Assembly: GCA_907163375.1 (NCBI GenBank)
Contig: CAJQUW010004580.1
Span: 856,001 to 920,000 of the forward strand
Direction of reading: 5' to 3'
From: Prostheceraeus crozeri
Lineage: Eukaryota; Platyhelminthes; Polycladida; Euryleptidae
DNA: 64,000 bases
Shown: positions 23,901 through 35,900 of the stretch, one piece after another
Layout: each line of letters starts with the position of its first letter
How positions within the stretch are numbered: position 1 is the stretch's first letter
The notes under the pieces: model-generated
The model's input: only the letters and a program-made list of their open reading frames with translations
The model's database searches: none
What the model was told of the DNA's origin: nothing
Position numbers and translations under genes: made by a program

Positions 23901-26900
23901 TTTCCTTGGTCTGTGAAATGAAAGATTCAAACCAACCAGGGCCTTTTCATAGTAGGACAAAGATACACGAGGATTTTCCGCATCAGCTAAGTACATTCGA
24001 TACATTGTGGCAGCAGTTACGCCACGTCCCACACTTTTAGTTTTCGCAAGGGCCGTTTGAACCATTCGACCGTTCGTCAGAGATAGAGTACCTAAAAACA
24101 TGACCCTGCAGACTTCGATCTTCTCATTTCCAAGAGGAAGAGTGTACAGGTTATTCCCCTCACGTTTCCGCAATGTTTCACCGGTTTTTACTGTCTTCTT
24201 TTCAACTTGCTTAACATGAGATGCTATAAATGCCCTTTGAAGGCGTCGATCTCCCAGATCGTAGAATGTGTTGTTGATATCCAACCTCGTATCATTATCA
24301 AGCGTTGAACACCCCTTGCCAAGTTTTGAGCAAATAGAGTCGTTACAGCGATCTAATATTCTTCCACGTTTTGATGGAATCTCTTTTCCCGAAGAAGTCC
24401 TATATGATTCACCGGCTAGTCTCAATTTCTTTGTTTCTAGACGCTTATTTGTACGCTTCTTTCTTTTCCTATTGCCAATAGTATTTATGGGTATATCATC
24501 ATCAGAGTCAGAGGCTCCATCAACTATGTAATTGGAAGGACTTTTCATTGGACCAGACTGCACCAAACAATTCTCATAATCTCCTTTGTCATTCGGTGAA
24601 TGAATTTCAGTATCATCAGAAACGCCATTCTCATCTGTTTCAGAAACGTAATCCAAATCAACATTACAATAAAAAAGGGACTGATCCATCATTGTTTGCA
24701 CTTGCACTCGAACATCCTGCAAAAAATATAAATGCAATTTTAGTAAAGCAAAGCAAATGTAACATCATGAAATCATAAATAAAGTCATGCAACATGTATA
24801 TTCTAGAAATTTGGGCATAGGTTCTGGGCCTCCGTCAGGGTCACCAATGCCCTGGAGTTTACCTCAGTCTAATGAGGATGGTCAGTTGTAATATGCTATA
24901 AAAAAGAAGTCATGCAACATGTATCTTGTATATGTATTATTATCTTACTTCCCCATTATCGCCATCTACTGGCCTGTGCTGTGGAATGGGAGACGAGTTT
25001 GTTATCGGAAGAACAGGGATTGAGTCAGGTTGGATGGAGAGATACGCCTCTACTTGTTCGGGCAGTTCATCAGCCGCTACAATTTCGGTTACCTCCTGGC
25101 AAATTGATTCACTTAGTAGAAGTGACAGGTCGAGTTGGGTATTTGATGCTTCCTGCTCATTACCTGAAAAGCAGCTCATATTTATTATTATTTATTCAAA
25201 TGGAACAGAATAGAATGAATACTTACTTGAATCTTTATTTGCTTTCTTCAAAGCTGCCTCTAGCATACGCTGACCGTAAGTGCGCATTCTGCAATAGTAT
25301 TTTAGATTCTACGATTTTAATCAGATTATCGATTGACTTCTAATGTATTAAAGCAGCCTTTATTCATCTAGCTTTGATTGTTCTTCTTGACTTTGACCTT
25401 AATTCTTCTAACTGGTGAATTGATGCATCGGTAATAGATACATAATGTAATTTAATTTACATGTATTTCCAATGTGGTTTTAATCGCATCGAAATAAATG
25501 ATCAATTATTATGAATATGCATATGATAATAACGAATTAATTTAACGCTAACTCTCAACCATGTTCACCACCATGAATATGATATATTGTCCTAATGATA
25601 CTGTTCAGTGTTGAAATGTATAATACTTAGCTTAATATAAAATAAGAGAAATATTCTACTTCAAAATTGTACATGTACTAGTATGATATCAAAAGTAAAT
25701 ATTAAAAAGTAGCCTACTTGAGTGAAACCATTCAGTCGGATTCTGTGAGATTTAACTATTAATTTTACAAATGTTAAACTATACAAAAGTCCGGTACCAA
25801 CACCAAGATTATTAGTCTGGAAAATTCTATCTTTATTATTTGTGTACACCAGCTATATGCACCATGATTTTTCAGAATTCTCCCTTGTACCTGATTTCTA
25901 TTCTTTCCTGGATTTTAAGAAAATATGAAATTTTTGATGAGATAAGATAACAATTTTGAATACAATGATTTTTTAATGCAATATAAGACGTTATCATTAT
26001 ATCTATCTGGTTTTTGCAAGATGATAATAATAATCACTCTACATTAAATCACACAGTATTTATTCACCTGATATGCTCGAACTCGGACAATGATGTTGAT
26101 ATAAAAGCTGGACGAAACTGCGCACACAAACACGTTGATGCAAAAGCAGAGAGACCGGTTTTCCCAGATTTAGCTTCTTTTAAGCTTTCCAAATAATTTC
26201 AAATCAGATATGATAACGTTCTCATGAGAATATAAGTGTTTCGTCGTACAGAGATCATAGAAATCTATTTCGAGTTTCTTGTCGCTCACAGTAACTATAG
26301 CAATCAACATATTGCATTGGAATCTTATTTCAGTTTTGAACAAAATGACTTTTCCTACCATAGAATTCGCAGATCTCTAACTGTTTTATCTCTACTTTGA
26401 ACATTATGGAATTTTCGATCATAGAAATCTAAACCCACTAGAAAGTGTTAACTCGGTTTAGAACAATTGACATTTTCACGTAAAGGAATTTTAATTCTGC
26501 AAACTGTCTTAAGTAGACTTAACACAGTTTGCGAAATTTGAATAAGGCAATTATGCTAAAATGCAAACTGTTAATTCCTTTCTAGCATGTAGTGTTTAAC
26601 GAATTGAGCAATATCGTTCAAGTACAACATGTAGACCGATATTACGATTCCGATAATCAAATAATAAAAAAATGTCTAAAATCGACTTTAAACAGTTTGC
26701 ATTACGGCTGACGATTTAATCAGTGACATACTAAGTACACCAGTACCTACAGGGGTGCTGGAGATCGCAAATTACGAGTAATTTCTGATTCAGATATTTG
26801 GCCTTACTTTTTATTTCGTATTTTTTAATCTTTTTTGCGAATGCGAATCAATATAGGCATAAGCCTATGTTATGCGTTTTTCGCAGAAAAAAAATCCGAG

Positions 26901-29900
26901 CAATTCTCGATCTCGAAAAATCCAAATCTCTTATTTATTTCAAAGGATTATTTCAATGCTTTCAATTTCTATTTCGAAGGTAGACTTTAAAATTATTTAT
27001 TTAATTTGTAATTCCCTGAGATAGGAAGTCGTGAAGTGCTCATTTGAATGGAAAATGGCATAGCAACAAGTTGTACAGGTGTTTTGCACGTGAAAAGTGT
27101 CCGAAAAAAGCAGCGAATTATACATCTACATTTGGCATGTATACGTCCAATGCATGAGCGTGTAATGAGAACTCACCAGTTTTTAACTCATAAAAATTTT
27201 ATTCTTCCATAGATTGTCACGGCGCATGTGGAGGTGTTCTAAGTGCTGGCACGTCATCATCAGGCACTTTAACTTCCCCAAATTTTCCATCTGACTATGC
27301 AATCGGACAGAAATGTATTTGGATCATCGACGCACCTAAGAATTATGCCTTACGATTCAATTTCACAACATTAAAAATGTCAGCAACAGCTGGGACCCTC
27401 TGCGCAGACTATGTTGAAGTAAGTTGAATAATGATGTGAAAGTTAAACTATAAACCGCTCCCTAATCCATGAACTAGGTACTCAGAGACCCCCTTGTCAC
27501 CTTTCTATTAGTTGACGGAAGGAATCTCTTGTTCTGCCTTTCTTCTTCTCAATGGTCTATTCTATTTTTATACGGTGAAAATGTATGCAGTATCAAAATA
27601 GTAATATCGACATAACACGAAATATAGCGAGTCGCATTACATTATGTTTGTGTTATTTCAGTTATCTCTTCTATCAAAATTTTTTGATGATTTCATCAGC
27701 ACAAACAAAAACAATTTAATTCGGTCAGGGGCTAAAGTTATATGATAATCGCTATGAAGTCATTAAAGCTCCTGTTAATGTAGCTGCTGCTAAGTAACGC
27801 CTGTTAGACTAGTTGATGATTCCTTCTTGCCAACTGAAGTTACTTTCTCGCTTCTGAGCAGGTCTCACAGATTTTTTCCTGCACCTACACTTTGCAATGT
27901 ACATAGTAAGATTATTGCTGATAGAGACATTTTTGAGAAAGTTCAAATGGATCTTTATTGTTTCCAACAATTACAATAGAAGTCTATTTTACTGCAGTAG
28001 TAATCGTGTACCGCATGATTCCTGTGTACATTCGCATGCCAAGTAGTAAGTCTGTAGCTACATTTGCTGTGCAGTGTTTTCAATTTTGCCAAAGTGCAGG
28101 CAGTGTTTTCCTCAAGGTAATCTAAATACACAGGAACTTTTGGAGCTTGAGTGCCTTATTTCTGATCGTGATGTGATGTTACTAGTCGACAAAAGCAACA
28201 TTTGGATGATCTTAACAACATAGACAACTGTCAGATCGTAATGTTTATTCAATTGTCAACGATGACAACAGCAAATACGTTAATAATCGGCTTGCAAAGT
28301 CATTATTACATGCAATAAAATGGATTTATCACAAAATGTGAATATGATTTTGTTGCCTTCTTCAAACAGCAAGATTCGCGCCTTTTATTTATTGCCGAAA
28401 GTTCATAGGAATAGTTGGACCTATATCGCTATGCCACCATCCTGCCCGAGTATTTCGGATGCACAGAGTATCACCAGGGCCTGGTCCATTTTTGCCGATT
28501 ACTTTTTTCCCCATGGTGAGTAGCTATATCCGTGATAATTTCATTTCTCGATTTGACTCACTCTGTGTGGATAAAGATGCATTTTTCACTATGGATATGA
28601 ATTCATCGTACTCCAATATCCCTGTTGATGAGTGCATTGAAATGATTGACCGTGCTTTTGTTAAATTCCCCGATCCTAAACAGTCTGATTTGCGCTTATT
28701 GTCCATTTAGAAAATAATTTTGTCCTGCAATATTTTCAATTTTCGTGGTGATTTATTTGTTTAAACCTCGAGGTAGCAATGGTGTGCCCTTGTGAATCCT
28801 CTTTTACGAACATAACTTTAATCAAATAGGAATCCAAGGTTTTAAATTATACTATGAGTCCTATTGCTTGACATAGGCTTATTAATGAACATGCTCCGGA
28901 TGGCACAGATCAAATAGTGGTGTTCCACAAAGAAATGAAATGAAGCTTTGTTGTCACTACTTCCGTCCTGGGGCTTGGACGGTGCTGACAAAGTCAGACT
29001 TTTCTGGAGTGCTGTGGTGCTTTTAGTCTGAATGCCGTTCCTGCCAACCTGCAATGAATCTTTCGGAGATTGACCCCTGGACCAAAAGATTGCTGGGTCA
29101 AGCACTTAACCACTGTGCCACGGTGTTCCACAAAGAATTCTAACCCCAATACTCTTTGCGATCTATGTTCACATCTCAGTGCCACATTCATGGCATCGCA
29201 ATGAAGTATGTGTCTGCTACATTCTTTTGAAGATCTCCTGACTGATGAATTCGACAGTATAGGTGTACAAATCCGATTCGAATCCGACTGTCGGTTCGTA
29301 TTCGTTTAGAATCATTTTCTCTTCTGATTCGGATCTTATGTTCGAAGTGTCGAATCGCATCGGGTCGGATTAGCAATGAAATCCGAATTAATCCGACGTC
29401 GTTGAAATCACCAACGGTCATTCGACAGAAAATCGGAAGCAAAAATCTGGATGATTTTTTTAAATCCAAGCTAAAGTTCTGTCAAAAATGGCGTCGCTTT
29501 TATTCTGCATATCCCACTCTATACAGGGTTACTTACTGTCTAGTGGTTGTAAATACCTTTTTGTTTAAGCAGCAGTAGGTGGAATGAGGGTGGATTACAG
29601 TGCCAAGTGTTATTTTGGAGACGAGAGAAGTTTTAGTACATCTACACTCCGGCAGTCAGAACGAGTTTCTGCAGGGAACGAGATCGAAAATGAGACTCAG
29701 AATGATGTACACCCTTTGCCTACTACTAATCTGTGCGTCTGCCGAGTTCTTCTTGACAGACAGGATCAAATAAAAACCCATGTTAATCCAATGGGAGACA
29801 GATCGAAGTTTTGATTAAAATGAAATTTTCTTTATTTTCTTGTTAAGTGTAAAATACAAAGCCTAGAGCCATAATTTTCGGCATGAAATTCCATCAGGTC

Positions 29901-32900
29901 ATGTCCTATCCTGTCTGTGCTTTTATCATGTTTCTGATCGATGATGTATGCGAGAATGTGGTTAAATGCGGATAAAATTGATCAAAATGCTTGTGTTTGT
30001 CGACATTAGGAGACTTGCCAAGTCTGAATGTGTTAAGTTTCATAGAAAAAATGTTCCAGAACATGATAAGAAATGACTTGAAGACGTTCTATACCAATAC
30101 TTGCGACTCTAGACCTAGTACTTCTCCCACAGAATTAGATTTATCTGAGTGCGCTTCGGTTTCCTAGAAAGGAAGGGTTATACCGTATAGCACATCACAG
30201 AATTAGACAACTTGCTCCTTCTCGAATGGATCATTCGTGTATCGCTTGCTATTGGACATGGCAAACAATAAGCTGTCAGCAGAGGACAACAGAGCCACTG
30301 AGAGATACGTGCCTGCTGTGATATCACTTCACACACACCAGACCACATATCGCTGTTTAGCTAATATTGGATTCAGTGTATGCACTATGCAGTGAGAAAT
30401 GCCTAGGAGAGGATGTGAAAACATCAAGTGAACTAATTTTCGTACGCCTGCTGCTTTTTTCGTAATGATCTGAAGGACCAACACTATGGAGAAAACTTGT
30501 GCCCAATGATCTGAATTCTTCGAATCTGAAGGAATTTTGGCAATCGAAGCACTTTGCTGGGACTCACATTAATCCGCAAGCGACCTTCGACTTTTTTCCT
30601 ATCTCTGTAAGGTATTAGGAATTCTTTTTTGCCCACTTAATAGGTTCCTCGATGTGCCGTCAATTTCGTATTAATCACACTTCTAGCAAACCGAAGCAGA
30701 TAAACAAAATATTTAATTCTGTGACTTCTCCGTTGATAAAAGAGCATGTTTTTCTTTGATCCTGCCTGACAAGAGGAGGAATCAGTTAGAGCTCGCCAGA
30801 CGCGCAGATTCGTGGTAGGCATAAAGTGTGTATCATTCTGCTTAAGTCTCTTTTTCGGCCTCGTTTCCTGCGCTCGGATTCGGATTTTGTTTTCGATCCG
30901 TGAGATCGGATTCAGCCCCCAAATTCGATCCGATGCACACCAATACTTGATGATATCGTGGGTTAGCCTCTTATTCAATGTCACTATTCAAATATGCTGA
31001 GATCTTATCTTAAGGTTAAAGCGTGTTCTTGTGGTGTATTTGAATATGCCAAACCTGTAGCCGCTCGTTGTGCTTTCAGCTATTAAGTTGCATAAGGATA
31101 ATCTTCACAATTATTTTCTAATAAGCGTAATTCTTGAGGTAATTCTGCGTTCCACTCTGCAGGAAGTGAAATGAAATTCTCGTGGAAAGGTTTTCACCAA
31201 ACGAAGAGTCAAATATCTCAACATTCACCCTATTTACTACACAGAAAAGCTGCTTGTAGCTGTCATATTTCATACCTCACGGTAACGCAATCGCAATATT
31301 CCAATGATGAAGATTGCATCATCAAAACGTATGTTTAAGAATGGCTGACATTTTTCGTCGGTTCAGATGTTCGTAAGCGTTTATGTTTTGATCGCTTCCG
31401 AAACGTAATCATTCCCTAGACTGTCTCTATTATGACAGCTGATAATAACATTCGTTCATCAACAAATATACGTGGAATTTCAATGAGACCGAAATTCCTA
31501 AAGATATTCATGCGCTTATTGTAAAATACGATATGTGCGAAGTCGCGCATTGAGTTTTACTAAGTATCGTTGCCAAAGAAATCTAATTACTAACAGAATA
31601 TCGTGTACAACATCATAAAACGTGTTTCATGTTCAAATCCCATCCCTCCACCCCCAAATTCGAAAACTGTTCAAGACGCAAGTTCTTTGCACGTAAATTC
31701 ATTGCTAATGACACAGAGAACCAAATAAAACTCGCCTAAAGTATCGGGGTAGTGGCCTACCACACAACTTGAGGATTTAAATTAGACATCTCAGATAAAA
31801 GTCTAGTGGACTGATTTTGTAGCATTACACTGGTCAGTGTTCATGTTTGACCGAGTATAATGGTACTCGTTGTTATTCAACAACTCGCACACAATTAGTA
31901 TGCCTGCAAAGTTTCGCAAGACGCATGGCAAAGTGAAACCTAGTGCGCATGCGACTGTATAAATATCTATTTATCTATTTATTATCTTGATCAATATTTT
32001 TTAGAAAGAGAATATTAGAAATATCAGGAGAGTCTTTTTTAACAAGTAGTTCCCAGTTTTGCTAGCTTTTCCATCAACTCTGTTCGTAGAGTTGACCGGT
32101 TTCCATAGCTGATGCAACCTGCGGATTTGGGACAAATTTTTTACATTTTCATTTCTCCTTTCGTTTGTTTAAATCAAATTTTGCTTCCTTTCAAAAATAA
32201 TTTTCAAACAAATCATGACAAAATAACATGATTGTGATAGCAATAATGAAACTTGTAAATAAAATTTGAAATACTTACTTCCATCGACACTTCCTACACG
32301 GATTGGTTGAGCGTTGCCTGCGTTAAAGAATTTCTGCTTCGATTGTTTGCCGAAAGAAAAGCCGGTTATTTAATCATGTCACGCGTTATTGAGATCTCCC
32401 ATTCCCTGCAAGACATGAAGCAGTTCCTTTCGAATCCGATAAGTGGCGCAACGATGACGAGTTATTTATTGGCGAGAAATGCAAGATTCTTTTGAAGGCC
32501 TTTTCAAAAATTTTGAGATGCGTACGTATAGGCCTGCATTAGTGATGTGCGATTATAACCGTAGTTTTGGTTAAAAGCGCCACGATTTTGGTCGATAGCG
32601 GTTAACGGGTTAAGCGATAACGGTTGTTTTATCACGGTTAACCATTGATCATCATGCAATGACGCACAATATTTAAAGACAGCTGGAATTATCATTGGTA
32701 GCTTATACAGTGATTGAAGCGTTCCTGAAATGAAAGAATGATGTAAAAGATATAACTTAATCATGTATGTACCATAGGCCAATGGGAAATAAGCCGCACG
32801 ATAGTGTGAATTTTAATGCAATTTATGAGATTTTCCATGTCTCAAAAACCGTTCAACATCCGTATTTTTTCGGAACCATAGAGTAGGGATATATAGGTAG

Positions 32901-35900
32901 AGTGTCGACTCAAAAAGTATCTGTATACAGTGAAATTTTTTATATCAAAAGATTCAGTTTTTTGCGGAGATTACGTTCCCGTGGTCCAAAAAATTATTTG
33001 AGCACTTTTGAAAAATGTCAAAATTTGCCAATTTATATACTACCGAGATGACTCTCCTAAATAAGTAGTATTAAACAAGTTGGATATCAAAATGAATGGA
33101 TATTTGCTGAAAAGCATCCTAACTAAGCGGAAATCAAGCTGATTATCAAGGGAATTTGATGATCCGTATTATAATGGAAGTCTTCATGAAAAAATCGCGA
33201 TATCATTCGTACTTTCTTGGCTGAAATTTCAGGTTTTTAATTCAATTATTACCGGCGTGATTTTATGATTCACTAGATTCATGTTTAATTTCTTGAATCT
33301 GAATAGTGATGTGGACCCATTTACATCTTTCAAAGTAAATTGAAATCATTGTCTTTGATTCTATTATCTTGCTCTACCATTGACGGATTGCCTGTGATAT
33401 TATCTTGCTTAAGAAGATTCTCTTGAGGTTCAGCATGAAAGCAATAGTGTCATCGAGTTGCTAATTTAACAAAAGTTACCTGTCCAAGGCTGTCATGACA
33501 CGGACGATCTGTAAAATAATATCATTTCCTTCTGCTTTATGCTATCATGATCAGTCAATACACATCTGAGATCTGCAAAACTGCAAAAATTTGCATATCT
33601 CACATTTGGAAACAATTCCGACTGCATCTCCTTTGAGTTCATTTAATAAAATCGAAAGTATATACACATTGGGGATTTAATAAATGCGGAGTTGCCACTC
33701 TACCTAATATATTTACTCTATGTTCGGAACCTTATGTGATAAAGCACATTTTCTCATACAGACGGCGTACAAAAGTCAATGTAAAAGCATAGGTATTGTT
33801 CAGTCAAGCTGTTTAATCTCGGACTAAAGCACAGTTAGTTCTGTGAATGTCGTTAGTTCAGTCACATAACCTTGGTTTGACTTCGAAATCCAAATTCTCT
33901 ACCGTCGCTCAAGCTAATAAATAAAATTAGGCGGACAGAAATGTTGCCGTCATCTTTGTGCGCTTTTGCATTGAGATCAAATAGGAAAATACTCGCGAGT
34001 TACATCGAAAATATGGCAAGAAACAAAACAATGTATTGAATTAACCCAGTGGCAGGTGCGATTCAATTTTCGCGCGATTCCGAATCGTGCGAATCAGTGC
34101 ACGATTAATCGAAAATCGTGTGATTCTGAATATTTAGAGATCTTCTCCGATTTAGTGATTAGAAGCTTTCAGTAAGTCTGGCTGAATTATTTCTTCATAT
34201 TCTAGAACATTGGTTTCATGATAAATTCGATGATTTCCACTAAATTGAGACAATCATACATTAAGACTATATAGACATTAAATTGTTCATACTTTTTAAT
34301 TTAGTACGATTCTCTGTCTGCAATGTTTGAGAGCGCAGTCACTGTAAACCAGCACCTCCTAAAATCGAAGAAGCCTGCATCCTAAAGCGCCACACACTAG
34401 AATTTGGGAGGTTGCGTGAAATAGAATGTTGACATACTAAAGAGAACAATAACCTTGGTGCGCTAGCCTCCTAAAACGCTTTGCTTTAGGATTTTTTTAT
34501 AAGTTACGAATAGTGTCTTTCTTTAGTGTGTGATTTAGGAGGTGTTGGTTTAGAATGACAAGTCAGAGCATTGAGAAAATCGTAAACAGGGTAAGGCGCA
34601 AGGAGCCTTGAGAATCTACCACATTTACTTATTACAAACTACTACTCACCGATTGTACATCTCACTGTATATCACATCACTGAAGAAGTCCTATCGACGC
34701 AACGCATCTGGTGCCTTCAATCCGCCTTTGGTGTACTCGAGATCGTGGCCATTAAGGCGGGGACAGAGTGCGCGAAATGATTTTTGCTACCTAGTATTTG
34801 CATTTCCCAATTGTGATTCTTTTGGTCTTTATCAACCATATTTTGTAATTATCTGTAATTATGTATCAATAATTTGAAACCAAAGTTTACAAGGTATCAG
34901 CAAATTTTAGGCTTTAACAGAGTACAATTGTTACCGGGTTCAAAACGAAGATGTAATATCAAAGGGACCTCCTTATACTTGACAGCATGCATGACGGCAT
35001 TAATCGCGTACAAAACGATGTTTGATGCTGTTGCACAGAAGGAAGCATTCCTGCGATGTTGGAATTTTCACATTTTTAAATTGAATGGAACCGGCTTTGA
35101 TTAGAGTGGAAAAAGGTGTAGAACCAAAAATGAATAAAAGAAATGAAATGAATGACTTCTAGTTTGATGTGTTATCAGCTCCAAATGTGCTATGTACCAT
35201 GTGTCATGTATATGCGCGTGTATACACATGCCTTGACAAAGGATGAAGTACGAAACGTCGACACTGAATAAATTCCATTATTCGTCATTTTCATGCCTTA
35301 TCTTTCTGGAGGTATCTCTTACTAAACCGATACGATCAAAAATTATGAATCCCAACCACCTCCTGTTGACAGCATTACTATAATGAGAATCGGAGCAAAA
35401 CTGTTCTTTCCTCAAGACTTAAGATTATGTCACATTTCTAGATTTTCAATCATGTCATGTAATCTTCAAGTGATTAATAGCATTACCATTATTACACGCT
35501 ATTTCTATGGATACTAAGAGGAACTCTCCGTAATAGAATTAACGGAATGAATCTATCATGTAATATCCGGACATACTTGTGAAGTGTAAATGGAACTCTG
35601 AAAGCCGAAAAGCATGACTAACAACTTCATTCATGCAAAGAAATTGTTGACTAAATTTTCCCAACCAATTTAACTGAAAACCACTAATTTCCTCACGATT
35701 TGACAAGTGAGTGGCATATCACGTCGTTGAGTGTTGAGAACGCTTAAACTAAACAAAATAACACATTTTCATCAATGTGGTGAAATTCTAGTTGCCTTTC
35801 TTCCATTCGCACTGTAAAACTGATGCATGCTTCACAGCGAATGCTAAAATAATCTAAATTATATGATATGCGCATACCGGACAATCCCATCACGAAGTAA

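Noticed and set aside
32538-34130. One hAT element joining the ends near 32538 and 34130
   Set aside because: The two ends are not inverse copies and use different subterminal words; another complete element lies between them.
35241-35275. Functional hammerhead ribozyme at the plus-strand Penelope-like end
   Set aside because: The CTGANGA box is damaged (TTGACAA-like) and stem II does not pair, so only a remnant is claimed.
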